Of a stretch of DNA of 64,000 nucleotides, positions 7,674-16,777 are shown in pieces (positions within the stretch are counted from its first letter, which is position 1; the number at the start of each line of letters is the position of its first letter). Position numbers and translations under genes: made by a program. The notes beneath the pieces are model-generated. The model was not told the origin of the DNA, ran no database searches, and saw only the letters and a program-made list of their open reading frames with translations. This stretch comes from an uncultured Bryobacteraceae bacterium (GTDB taxonomy: Bacteria > Acidobacteriota > Terriglobia > Bryobacterales > Bryobacteraceae). The stretch spans positions 186,001-250,000 of the forward strand of contig CALDSU010000004.1 in assembly GCA_937924525.1 (NCBI GenBank). Direction: 5' to 3'.

Positions 7674-10649
7674 ATGAAGAGGTTGATGTCCAACCGGTTT
7701 GCCCTGATTTTCCTCCTCGCCCCGATGCTGTGGGGCCGCTCCGCGCCGGAAACCTGCGGTACAGAACCGACGACGCGCGCCGAGGAATTGTTCCTTCACC
7801 AGCGCGCGGAGCAGGCGCCCTTGCGCAAAGCTGCCAGGGCCGCCGGACTCCCCCGCTGGACACGGGCGCCCCGCGCCGACATCGGCGAGATCGCCATCGT
7901 CGAGGATGCGGACGGCGTCGTGGCCCGCCGCAACCCCTTCAACCTGGACGAGCGGACGCTGGCGTTCCTTCCCGCCGAAGCCGGGGCCGCGGCCTACCGC
8001 CTGCACGTCTCCGCCGGAAGCTATGACGCGCCAGCCTCGGCCGCAGCCACCCCCGTCACCGGATTGGGCGATGACGACACACGGCCGCACCCGCTGCCGT
8101 TCGTGTTTCCATTTTTTGGTCGTCAATACGACCGGCTTTTTATCAACTCGGACGGAAACCTGACGTTTGGCGAAGGCGACGGCGCGACCGCCACGCGCTC
8201 CCTCGGCCGCCTGACCAGCGGGCCGCCCCGGATTGCGCCTCTGTTCACCGACCTGGACCCCAGCCGGCGCCCCGATTCGGTGCGCGTGCTGGCGGAAGCC
8301 CAGCGCTTTGTGGTCTCCTGGGACGGCGTGCCGGAGTATAGCGACTTCGGACTCGCGCCGCGGCACACCTTTCAGATCCGCCTCTATCCGGACGGACGCA
8401 TCGAGATGGCGTACGCCGGCGTGCCGATCCGGGAGGCCGTGACCGGCATCTCCCCGGGCGGGCTGGGAACGCCTGTGAGCGTGCTGTCGTTTGTGGAGGG
8501 CAGCGCGGAAACCTTCCGCGGCGCGGTGGCGGAACGCTTTTCGGCCTCGGAGGCCTTGGATATGGCCACCGCCGCGCAGAAGTTCTATCAGAATCACGAC
8601 GATGCCTACGACTATTTGATGTTCTTTAACGCCCTGGGGCTGCCCACTCGTCCCGGGTCTTCCGCCGTGGCGCTGGAAGTGACGGTGCGCAACAACCGCA
8701 CGGGCTACGGTGACCCGTTTGTGGAAATCGGCCAGCAGTACGGATCGGCCCACCGGCTTCAAGCGGTGATCAACATGGGTCCGGTGGGCCAATATCCCAT
8801 CAACCCCAACGGGTTTGTCGCCTCGCGGGGCACCACGCGCGACACGCCCGTCACCATCATGGCGCACGAAGCCGGCCACCTGTTCCTGGCCTTTGCCAGC
8901 GTACGCGACCAGGTGGGCGGTCTGCCCATGCTGGGCTTCCAAAGCGCGCACTGGGCTTTCACGTTCAACTCCGAAGCCTCGGTGCTGGAAGGCAACCGGA
9001 TCCAGGACCTCGGTCCGGGTGCGTTTCCGCGTTTTCTCACCGTGGGCGTGACGGAGGGGTTTTCCCCGTTGGATCAGTATCTGATGGGGCTGCGTGCGCC
9101 GGAGGAAGTGCCCCCATCGTTTTACGTGGCCAACGCGGGTCCGCGCTTCACCAATCGTCTGCCCCAGTTGGACGTGGCGTTTGATGGACAGCGCGTGAAC
9201 GTCCGCGTGGAGGAAGTCATTGAGGCGGAGGGGAGGCGGACGCCCGATCACACCGTTGCGCAGCGGAGGTTTCGCTTTGCCGTGATTCTGGTGGTCGCTG
9301 CCGGGACCGAGCCGACGGCGGAAGTGATCCAGCAGGTGGACGGCTACCGGCGCGAGTTCGAAGCCTTCTACCGGCGGGCCACCAGTGAGCGCGCCGTGGC
9401 GGACACTTCCCTGCGGCGGGCGCTGAAGCTGAGCGCCTGGCCTGCCGCCGGGGTGGTGGCGGGCTCGGCGGCGCCCATGACGCTCTCTGTGGAGCGGCCG
9501 CTGGAGGCGCCGCTCGCGGTGGCCCTGCGGATGCTGTCCGGCAACGCCTCGGCGCCCGCCACGGTAACGATCCCTGCGGGCCAGTCCCGGGTCTCGTTTC
9601 AGGTGGCCGGCGTACGGGCGGGAGTCGATGAACTCGCAGCCGAGGCGGCTGATCCGCGGTTTGGGCAGGCGTTCGCCCGCCTGCAAGTCATCGGGAACGC
9701 CGCCGAGCTACGCCTGGCCACGGTGTCGGGCGACCGCCAGCGTCCCGTTCCCGGCCAGCCTTTGGCGCAACCGGTCGTGTTCGCCGTGACGGACATCAAC
9801 GCCCTCCCATACCCCGGTATCCGGTTGCAGGTGGCCCTCGCCGGCGGCGGAACAGTGGAGCCCGCCACGCCGGTGACCGATGCCCAAGGCTTGGCATCTC
9901 TCCGCTGGACCCCGGGAGCAGAAGGGCCGCAAACGCTCACCGTCTCGCTGCCGGGAGGCGCTTCGGCCAGGGCTTCCACCGCCGCGCCGCGCCTCTTCCG
10001 CAGCGTGGTGAACGCGGCTTCGTTCAGCCCCGCCCTGGCTCCCGGGACCATCGCGACCCTGTTCGGCTCGGGCATGGTGGACGGCGCCCCCACTGCCGCG
10101 CGCACTGCTAACTGGCCCGTCGTGCTCGGCGAGGTTCGCCTGTTGGTGAATGACACCCCCGCGCCGCTGCTGTACGTGTCGGCGTCGCAGATCAATTTCC
10201 TGGTGCCTCCGAACACGCCGGTGGGAACGGCCCGCCTGACGCTGCTGCTCGACGGCTCGCCGGCCATCGCGCTGCCGGACGTGACCATTGCCGCCGCTGC
10301 GCCTGGAATCTTCTTCGACGCGGTGAGCGGCTATGGGGCCATCCTGAACGCCGGCGCCACGGAAACGACGTTCGACCGCCCGGCGGCGCGCGGCGGCGTG
10401 ATCGAAATCTACACCACCGGCCTGGGCGCCACGCGGCGGGAAGGCGCGCTCGCGCCGACGCTGGCTACGCCCGAGGTGACCGTCGCGGGCGCGCCGGCCC
10501 GGGTCTTGTACAGCGGCCTCGCGCCCGGATACGAGGGCCTCTACCAGGTGAACGCGGAAGTCCCCGCCGCGGCCGCCACGGGCCCCCAGCCCTTAAGAAT
10601 CTCGATCGGCGGCGCGGTCAGCAACATCGTTACCGTGGGAATACGTTGA
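7674..10649 (+). CDS. Secreted metalloprotease-like protein with nidogen-like, Ig-like and TIGR03437 C-terminal domains
   Basis: 991 residues. A signal peptide is visible (NRFALIFLLAPMLWG). Around 140-290 a region with FPFFGRQYDRLFINSDGNL and IAPLFTDLDPSR resembles a nidogen-like (NIDO) domain. HEAGH at residues 398-402 is a zinc-protease HEXXH motif, with no third ligand identified by eye. About 590-770 is beta-rich and includes a bacterial Ig-like segment (DAQGLASLRWTPG). The last 220 residues match the Solibacter C-terminal module TIGR03437: NAASFSPALAPGTIATLFG, YVSASQINFLVP, IYTTGLGATR and GLYQVNAEVP. The module is the main taxonomic marker of the window. The stop overlaps the start of the peroxiredoxin gene. 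Extracellular protein processing is an inference from the HEXXH motif. Confidence 0.82.
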   Translation: MKRLMSNRFALIFLLAPMLWGRSAPETCGTEPTTRAEELFLHQRAEQAPLRKAARAAGLPRWTRAPRADIGEIAIVEDADGVVARRNPFNLDERTLAFLPAEAGAAAYRLHVSAGSYDAPASAAATPVTGLGDDDTRPHPLPFVFPFFGRQYDRLFINSDGNLTFGEGDGATATRSLGRLTSGPPRIAPLFTDLDPSRRPDSVRVLAEAQRFVVSWDGVPEYSDFGLAPRHTFQIRLYPDGRIEMAYAGVPIREAVTGISPGGLGTPVSVLSFVEGSAETFRGAVAERFSASEALDMATAAQKFYQNHDDAYDYLMFFNALGLPTRPGSSAVALEVTVRNNRTGYGDPFVEIGQQYGSAHRLQAVINMGPVGQYPINPNGFVASRGTTRDTPVTIMAHEAGHLFLAFASVRDQVGGLPMLGFQSAHWAFTFNSEASVLEGNRIQDLGPGAFPRFLTVGVTEGFSPLDQYLMGLRAPEEVPPSFYVANAGPRFTNRLPQLDVAFDGQRVNVRVEEVIEAEGRRTPDHTVAQRRFRFAVILVVAAGTEPTAEVIQQVDGYRREFEAFYRRATSERAVADTSLRRALKLSAWPAAGVVAGSAAPMTLSVERPLEAPLAVALRMLSGNASAPATVTIPAGQSRVSFQVAGVRAGVDELAAEAADPRFGQAFARLQVIGNAAELRLATVSGDRQRPVPGQPLAQPVVFAVTDINALPYPGIRLQVALAGGGTVEPATPVTDAQGLASLRWTPGAEGPQTLTVSLPGGASARASTAAPRLFRSVVNAASFSPALAPGTIATLFGSGMVDGAPTAARTANWPVVLGEVRLLVNDTPAPLLYVSASQINFLVPPNTPVGTARLTLLLDGSPAIALPDVTIAAAAPGIFFDAVSGYGAILNAGATETTFDRPAARGGVIEIYTTGLGATRREGALAPTLATPEVTVAGAPARVLYSGLAPGYEGLYQVNAEVPAAAATGPQPLRISIGGAVSNIVTVGIR

Positions 10650-11104
10650 TGCTGGATTGGTGGTACGGAGAACTTTTGCCGCCCGGCGCCGCCGCGCCGG
10701 ATTTCTCGCTGCTGGACGACGACGGCAAACGCTGGACGCTCTCGGCCTTGCGAGGACGGCATGTGTTGCTGATCTTTTATCCCGGCGACAGCACGCCGGG
10801 ATGCACGAAGCAATTGTGCGAAATCCGTGACCAGTCGGCTGCCTGGGACGCCGCCGGCGTGCAGGTGCTGGGCATCAACCCGATGGGCCCGGCAAGCCAC
10901 GCCCGCTTCCGCCGCCGTTATGCGTTCCCTTTTCCCCTCCTGGCGGACGCGGGAGGAAAGGTATCGCGGCAGTATCACTGCGGATCGCTGGTGGTGCGCC
11001 GCACGGTTTATCTGCTCAGCCCGGACGGCCGCATCCTGTACGCCCGCCGCGGCATGCCCCTCAGTCCGGACATCCTGCGCGAAGCGGGCTTGCGCGCGGG
11101 GTAG
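10649..11104 (+). CDS. Peroxiredoxin, Bcp/PrxQ type
   Basis: 151 residues from the ATG at 10649, which overlaps the previous stop (TGATG). It reduces peroxides using a peroxidatic cysteine. FYPGDSTPGCTKQLCEIRD contains the family core with the peroxidatic C52 and, five residues later, the resolving C57, the spacing typical of the Bcp/PrxQ branch. PDFSLLDDDGKRWTLSALRG is the usual thioredoxin-fold opening. No export signal is present, so it is likely cytoplasmic. Coupling to a secreted TIGR03437 protein gives no obvious functional link and may reflect chance gene order. Confidence 0.9.
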   Translation: MLDWWYGELLPPGAAAPDFSLLDDDGKRWTLSALRGRHVLLIFYPGDSTPGCTKQLCEIRDQSAAWDAAGVQVLGINPMGPASHARFRRRYAFPFPLLADAGGKVSRQYHCGSLVVRRTVYLLSPDGRILYARRGMPLSPDILREAGLRAG

Positions 11105-11560
11105 ACCTGCGGCAACGAAAATAACTGGCGGCCTGGACTCACCGAAGTAAAGACATGCAACGTGGACGATCGAGACGCCTCGCCTCCTGGCCGCGCGCTG
11201 GCCGGCCCAAGCTTTGCGGGCGTTCCACGGCCTGGAAATACGGCCGGCCGGCGGTGCCGGTGCGGGGGCTGGCGGTCCCCCGGCTCGAAGAGTAACCGAA
11301 GGATCTTCGCCGACGCGGGACTCCCTCCAGGACGAACACATCCTCCGTTTCCCCAATCTCCAGGGCCAACACCTGGCTTCAAGGCAGAGGAGGACACGCT
11401 TAGCTTTCGCTGCTTCGACGCGGGGGACGGATCCGCAGGGACAAAGCGGGCGCGTGGGGAACTTGCCTGCGATTTCCGGCCCGCCAGGCCTCTCCTTAAG
11501 GCAGGCGAGCGGCGGCGTCCGACGCTTTCAAGACGACAGGAAAGATTAAAAAAGTTTCTC
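11105..11560. other. Gene-free stretch upstream of the ROK regulator
   Basis: No reading frame here has a convincing start, domain or codon bias. One long-range stem is visible: CTTGCCTGC near 11461 can pair with GCAGGCGAG near 11502, with one G-U pair. GCGTCCGACGC near 11515 forms a short hairpin. Nothing else was identified. Confidence 0.4.
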
Positions 11561-11614
11561 TTGACACGCGGACAAATCGGGACCATTGTTAGTTAGGTAA
11601 GTTAACGTACTTAC
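11561..11614 (+). promoter_or_regulatory. Likely promoter -35 and palindromic operator upstream of the ROK regulator
   Basis: TTGACA at 11561-11566 is a perfect -35 hexamer in an A/T-rich pocket unlike its surroundings. The matching -10 is not clear; CATTGT at 11584 is only 3/6. Downstream, GTAAGT (11597-11602) and ACTTAC (11609-11614) form a perfect inverted repeat around a 6-bp spacer, ending 11 bp before the ROK start codon. ROK regulators often repress their own gene, so this is the best operator candidate, with the receptor operon as a possible further target. Confidence 0.5.
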
Positions 11615-11625
11615 TCAGGGATCCT

Positions 11626-12819
11626 ATGGCCGACCCCAAGAGACTGCCGCGTATGGGCGCCTCCGGCATGCGCCGGATGAACGAGGCGCTGCTGCTGGAG
11701 CTGATACGGGAGAAAGGGGTTGTTTCCCGCGCGGAACTGGCCCGACTGAGCGGGCTGACCAAGCCGACAGTTTCGAGCCAGGTGGCGGGGTTGTTGCAGC
11801 GCGGGGTGGTGAAGGAAGAAGGGGCGGGCGAACCGGACGAGCGGGGAGGCAAGCCGCCCACGCTGCTGCGTTTCAACGCTGAGTGCGGGCTTTTGATCGC
11901 CGCGGAGATCGGGTCGCTGGCGACCCGGGTCTGGCTAACCGATCTCGACGGACAGCGGCTGGACTGTCAAAGCCGGAAGACGCGCCCGGAGATGGGCGCG
12001 GCGCAGGTTTTGCGCGACACGCAGACGGCCATCGACGGGGTGCTGGCGCGGGGCCGAGGCCGCAAGGGAAAGCTCGTGGTGGCGGCGATCGCCGCGCCGG
12101 GCCGGGTGGATGCGCGGACGGGCACTGTGCTCGAGGCCGGTAACGTGTTCCACTGGCGCAACGTGGCGGTGCGCCAGTTCTTCGAGAGTGAGCTCAAGGT
12201 GCCCGTGCTCGTCGAGAACGACGTCAACCTGGCGGCGTTGGGCGAGATGCATGCGGGGGTAGCGCAGGGAGTGCCGGACTTCGTGCTGGTCCGGTTAGGC
12301 ACCGGCGTCGGCGCGGGGCTGGTGCTGGGCGGCCGGTTATATGCGGGACACCACTGGGCGGCGGGCGAGATCGGGCACCTGGTTTTCGACCGGGCGGCGG
12401 CGGAGCGCGCCGACGACCGTGGATACCTGGAACGCTCGATCGGCAGCGACCAGGTGCGAGAGCGGCTCAAGCCGGCTCTGCCGGAGGCCGACCACCATGA
12501 CTTGGCGGGTGTTCTGAGCGAGGCCATGCGGCGTCGGGACCCGGTGGCTTCGGCAGTGGTAGAGGACTTGGCTTGCCAGTTGGGCGTGGCGATCGCCGAC
12601 TTGGCGGCTGTGGTCGATCCCGCGCTGATTGTCCTCGACGGAGAGATGTTCGAACTGGTGCTGGACCAGATTCGGGAGGTGGTAGGACGGGTCGTCACCT
12701 GGCCGGTTCGCGTCGAGCGGTCGGCGTTGGGAGACGACGCGGCGTTGTTGGGCGCCCTGGGCATGGCGCGCAGCGCAGGTCATGAGATCGTTTGCGGCCA
12801 CGGCCGCGGCGAGATGTAA
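11626..12819 (+). CDS. ROK-family transcriptional regulator (NagC/Mlc/XylR type)
   Basis: 397 residues. The N-terminal winged helix (about 15-75) reads NEALLLELIREKGVVSRAELARLSGLTKPTVSSQVAGLL, here split by the usual HTH turn. The ROK domain follows, with the sugar-kinase-like phosphate motifs: AAIAAPGRVD, VLVENDVNLAALGE and VRLGTGVGAGLVLGGRLYAG, then GEIGHLVFD. The cysteine cluster that binds zinc in NagC and Mlc after GEIGH is absent; the corresponding stretch is DRAAAERADDRGYLE. It probably senses a sugar or sugar phosphate and represses the receptor operon that starts 27 bp downstream. An AGGG lies 5 bp before the ATG. Confidence 0.9.
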   Translation: MADPKRLPRMGASGMRRMNEALLLELIREKGVVSRAELARLSGLTKPTVSSQVAGLLQRGVVKEEGAGEPDERGGKPPTLLRFNAECGLLIAAEIGSLATRVWLTDLDGQRLDCQSRKTRPEMGAAQVLRDTQTAIDGVLARGRGRKGKLVVAAIAAPGRVDARTGTVLEAGNVFHWRNVAVRQFFESELKVPVLVENDVNLAALGEMHAGVAQGVPDFVLVRLGTGVGAGLVLGGRLYAGHHWAAGEIGHLVFDRAAAERADDRGYLERSIGSDQVRERLKPALPEADHHDLAGVLSEAMRRRDPVASAVVEDLACQLGVAIADLAAVVDPALIVLDGEMFELVLDQIREVVGRVVTWPVRVERSALGDDAALLGALGMARSAGHEIVCGHGRGEM

Positions 12820-12846
12820 CCCAAGACGAGGGAGAGAGGCGACGAA

Positions 12847-15800
12847 ATGACTGCTTCCGTTTTCCGGGGCGCCACCATGCTGGGAGCGGCAATGGTGTGC
12901 TCTGTTGTTCTCCATGCGCAGATCGGCACGGGCGTGATCCGGGGCACGGTGTTCGATCCGGCGCGCGCGACGATTCCCCATGTCAGACTTACGCTGACGA
13001 ACACAGCGACCAACATTTCCCAGGAGGCGTCCTCGAACGAGGCGGGGCTGTTCCTCTTCACAAGTTTGCGCCCCGGGGCGTACCGGTTAGCCGCGGAAGC
13101 AGCGGGATTTAAGAAATGGAGCGGCGCCCTGACGCTGGTGGCCGGCCAGACCGCGGTGGTGGAGCCCACCCTGGAACTGGGCAGCCTGGAAGCGGTGGTG
13201 GAGGTGTCCAGCGCCGCGCCGGTGATCACCACCGAGAGCGCGGAGATCAGCGACGTCAAAGACAACGTGCGCATTCAGCAACTGCCGTTAAATGGCCGCT
13301 CGATCACGAACTTGTTCGACCTGACTCCGGGCGTGGTGGGCGGTGGCAATCCCCGCATCAACGGGCTGAAAGTCGGTTCCGCCGAGATCAATCTGGATGG
13401 CGTCTCGCTGGTGGACCGGTTTGGCGGCGGCATGGCGAGGGTGCAACCCGGCTTGGACACGGTGCAGGAGTTCCGCATCGAGACCGTGGGGAGCGGTGCG
13501 CAGTTTGCGCGCCCGGCGACCGTAACCGTGGTGACCAAGGGCGGCACCAATGAACTGCACGGCACGCTGTTCGAAACGTTCCGCAATAACGGCGGGGGGC
13601 TGCGCGCGCGGAAACGGCAGGAAGGCGACAAAAGCGCGTTCCTGGCGCGCAACGAGTTTGGTGTCTCCGCGGGCGGACCGGTTTTTCTGCCCAAACTGTT
13701 CGACGGCCGGAACAAGAGCTTCTGGTTCGTGGCCTTCGAGGGGCTGCGCCAGCGCGAGAAACAGTATTACCAGGACACCGTCGCCACGCCCGAGATGTTC
13801 GCGGGCAACCTCAGCAACGTAACCGACCGCAACGGAACGCCGTACTCAATCCTCGATCCCCTGTCGACCGGCGCCGATGGAAGGCGGGTTCCGTTTGTGG
13901 GGAACATCATTCCCGCCAGCCGGCTGGCGCCCTTCCTGGCGACAATGAAGTCCGTCACCCATGAGCCGACCAATAGCGTGAACCCCTACCTGGGTTACAA
14001 CATGCAGACGTTCTACCCGGTGAGGACCAACATGGATAACCTGACCATGCGTGGCGACCATCACTTCAACGAGAAGAACACGCTCAACGGCCGGCTCACC
14101 CACTCCCAGCTTGCGTTCAGACAGGCGGGCGGGCGGTACGGCGCGCCGCGCGAGGACATCCCGGATGGATTTGGCACCAGCCGCAACGATGCGGAAGTCT
14201 ACAACGCGAATGTCCGTTTCACCCACACCTTCAAGGCATCGCTGATCGGCGAGGTAATGGCGGCGGTCCACCGCGCTCCCAAGAGTTCCGGCACGCTCGC
14301 CGACAACACCGACTGGGCGAACCGGCTAGGCCTCCCGAACCCGTTTGGGGAGAGGGGGTGGCCTACCATGTACGCCCACAATCCGGACTGGTCGACGTAT
14401 TTTTCCTACAATGCCGACAACCGCAAGGACGAGATGCTGACCGCGTACATTTTGCAGCCCAATCTGACTTGGGTGAAACGCGCGCACACCTTCAAGTTCG
14501 GCGGGCAGTACCGGCAGGAGCAGAACAACATCCGCGAATTGCAACAGGCCATGGGAGAACACGACTTCGGCCATGAGTGGACGGCGCAATACGATCCTGC
14601 CACGGACGATGTCCGGTCGTTCACCGGGGACGGCTTCGCCACGATGGCGCTGGGATTGGCCAGCTACTACTCCGCGCAGTACAACCGCGGCTATTTCTAT
14701 TTCCGCCAGAAGGAAATCGGTTTGTATGCCGAGGATACGTGGAAAGTCACGCCAAGGCTGACGCTTACGCTGGGGCTCCGTTATGACCGCTGGACGCCCT
14801 ACAAGGAAAAGTTCGACCGGCTGGTGAACGTGGACCTGAACACCATCGGGAGTGTGTTTCAGGTGGTGACGCCTTTCAACACGGCCATGGAGTCGATCCC
14901 GGGACTTCCGCCCTCGCTGCTGGCCAGTTGGGCGGCGCGCGGCCTGACCTGGAGGACGGCGGACCAGGCCGGTCTGCCTGGATCGCTGATCCCGGCCGAC
15001 AACAACAACTTTGGCCCGCGGATCGGTTTTGCCTACAAGCTGACCAGGAATATGGTGGTGCGGGGCAGTTACGGCGAATATTTCTGGACGATGCCGCTGT
15101 CGCAGATCCTGCAAGCGTCGCGGACGAACCCGCCCTTCAATCTGCGATACGAGAACCCGGTCGCGTATCAAGACGGGACCGGGAGCTTCGGCGTGCGGAC
15201 CAGGCCAGCCGAGAATTTTTTCATCGGCAAGGCGTCGATCGACACCCAGGGGACGGTCAAACTGCCGCCCAGCGCCCGCCCCGGGGTCCCTTGGGACTTC
15301 CGGGACTGGCGCGACGGCCGGGCCCAATCCTGGCACTTCACCATCGAGCGCGAACTGATGAACATGACGTCTCTGCGGCTGAGCTACATCGGCACGCACG
15401 CGACGGGCCTGGAGCAGAAATTCAGCGCGAACTCGCGCGAGGCGGAGTTCAACTACGTGGCGCGAACGGGGCAAGCTCCTCCGGGCAACCGCGACCTGCT
15501 GCGCGTCAACCACAACTGGGCTCTGAACAACGCGACCAACAAGACCGGCTTCTCGAACACGAACTCGTTCCAAGCGGAGGTGGAACGGCGCTTCACCAAG
15601 GGAGCCGCGTTCCAGTGGTTCTACGTGTTTACGCGATCATTAACGACCTCGGACGCCGGGGGCTTCCAGAGCGGTGGCGGCAACATCAACTCGACCAACG
15701 GCGTTTCGCAGGTGCCCGAGAACATCCAGCTTCTGGGTGGCGGCGATTTGAGTTATGACCAGCGGCTGCGGCTTGGCTACCAGAACTCAACCAACGTTCC

Positions 15801-16461
15801 CCCGCACCAGATCCGCTGGAACGGCATTTACGACTTGCCGTTCGGGCGGGGCCAGAAGTTCGGGGGCAGCGTGTCGCGGGCCGTGGACGCGTTGATTGGC
15901 GGCTGGCAAATCGCGGGCATCGGCCAATGGCGCAGCGGATTCTGGGCGGGCATCAGCCCGAATCTGTACCTGTTCGGCAACCCGTCGTTATCGTCCCGCG
16001 AGCGGATCGAGTTGACCTTCGGCGGCCGCCGCCAGATTCTCTGGTGGGCGGGCGACTTTAATCCGACGCTGGCCACGGGGGTGGACCAAACGGCGCTCCA
16101 GCGTCTGGTTCCGCTGAATCGGGCGCAGCGGCTGGCGCGTCCGCTGGGAGCCAACTTCGACAACCGGTTGCCGCAGACCTTGGCTAACGGCACGGTCCGC
16201 CAGACCAGCGTTACCGAGACGGTGAACTGGAACGCCCGTGCCTTCTTCCTCGGGCCCAGCGCCTTTGGCCAGGACTTGTCCGTGTTCAAGAACTTCTCGC
16301 TGACTGAGCAGATCCGACTGCGCTTTACGGCGGACTTCTTCAACGCGTTCAACCACCCGTTCAACAATCCTGTACCCAATACCACCACTGGTTTGGTGGA
16401 CCTTTCGGTGCAGAACAACGATCCGCGCATCATCCAGTTCTCGCTCCGGCTTTCCTTCTGA
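12847..16461 (+). CDS. TonB-dependent receptor-like outer membrane protein with carboxypeptidase-regulatory N-terminus
   Basis: 1204 residues. A signal peptide (ATMLGAAMVCSVVLHAQ) is followed by a carboxypeptidase-regulatory-like beta-sandwich (about 30-110: GVIRGTVFDPARATIPHV, GLFLFTSLRPGAYRL). A plug-like region follows (QQLPLNGRSITNLFDLTPG, INLDGVSLVDRF), and then a large beta-barrel with many aromatic strand ends. The terminal FNAFNHPFNNP and IIQFSLRLSF are typical of the Oar-like/OmpA-related receptors expanded in Acidobacteria. It would import a bulky substrate across the outer membrane. No SusD-like lipoprotein is next to it. A GAGGGAGAGG lies before the ATG. The ROK gene upstream and the four overlapping genes downstream suggest one substrate-specific locus. 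Confidence 0.9.
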   Translation: MTASVFRGATMLGAAMVCSVVLHAQIGTGVIRGTVFDPARATIPHVRLTLTNTATNISQEASSNEAGLFLFTSLRPGAYRLAAEAAGFKKWSGALTLVAGQTAVVEPTLELGSLEAVVEVSSAAPVITTESAEISDVKDNVRIQQLPLNGRSITNLFDLTPGVVGGGNPRINGLKVGSAEINLDGVSLVDRFGGGMARVQPGLDTVQEFRIETVGSGAQFARPATVTVVTKGGTNELHGTLFETFRNNGGGLRARKRQEGDKSAFLARNEFGVSAGGPVFLPKLFDGRNKSFWFVAFEGLRQREKQYYQDTVATPEMFAGNLSNVTDRNGTPYSILDPLSTGADGRRVPFVGNIIPASRLAPFLATMKSVTHEPTNSVNPYLGYNMQTFYPVRTNMDNLTMRGDHHFNEKNTLNGRLTHSQLAFRQAGGRYGAPREDIPDGFGTSRNDAEVYNANVRFTHTFKASLIGEVMAAVHRAPKSSGTLADNTDWANRLGLPNPFGERGWPTMYAHNPDWSTYFSYNADNRKDEMLTAYILQPNLTWVKRAHTFKFGGQYRQEQNNIRELQQAMGEHDFGHEWTAQYDPATDDVRSFTGDGFATMALGLASYYSAQYNRGYFYFRQKEIGLYAEDTWKVTPRLTLTLGLRYDRWTPYKEKFDRLVNVDLNTIGSVFQVVTPFNTAMESIPGLPPSLLASWAARGLTWRTADQAGLPGSLIPADNNNFGPRIGFAYKLTRNMVVRGSYGEYFWTMPLSQILQASRTNPPFNLRYENPVAYQDGTGSFGVRTRPAENFFIGKASIDTQGTVKLPPSARPGVPWDFRDWRDGRAQSWHFTIERELMNMTSLRLSYIGTHATGLEQKFSANSREAEFNYVARTGQAPPGNRDLLRVNHNWALNNATNKTGFSNTNSFQAEVERRFTKGAAFQWFYVFTRSLTTSDAGGFQSGGGNINSTNGVSQVPENIQLLGGGDLSYDQRLRLGYQNSTNVPPHQIRWNGIYDLPFGRGQKFGGSVSRAVDALIGGWQIAGIGQWRSGFWAGISPNLYLFGNPSLSSRERIELTFGGRRQILWWAGDFNPTLATGVDQTALQRLVPLNRAQRLARPLGANFDNRLPQTLANGTVRQTSVTETVNWNARAFFLGPSAFGQDLSVFKNFSLTEQIRLRFTADFFNAFNHPFNNPVPNTTTGLVDLSVQNNDPRIIQFSLRLSF

Positions 16462-16777
16462 GACACCCCGGGCGGGCCGCCGCGGTGCGGTTCGCCCGTT
16501 CCTCAGCGGAATGGAACTTGGCGCATGACCCTCCCCAGTCCCCACAATCATGGGATGAAGATGCGGCCCACCTTAGCCATTTTCGTTCGAAAGCAAGCCC
16601 GCTTGGCCCTGCCGGCGAACCGTTCGTTCGCGCGGGCGGAGACTCAGGACCGCCGCGTGGCAGGAAGGTCAGGCCGGCGGCGTCCGAGCTGCGAGGGGCG
16701 CTCCGTTCTGAAGCCGGTTCCGGCGGGCGGGCCCCAAGTCCGGGGGCGCGAATGGGTTTTCCGGGGAGGCCGCTCCC
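16462..16777. other. Gene-free stretch after the receptor gene
   Basis: A GC-rich hairpin starts a few bases after the receptor stop: CGGGCG near 16469 can pair with CGCCCG near 16494, with no T-run following, so it could be a stabiliser or a weak terminator. Open frames here have no recognisable product. GGGGAGG at 16763-16769 is the ribosome binding site of the next gene. Confidence 0.4.
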
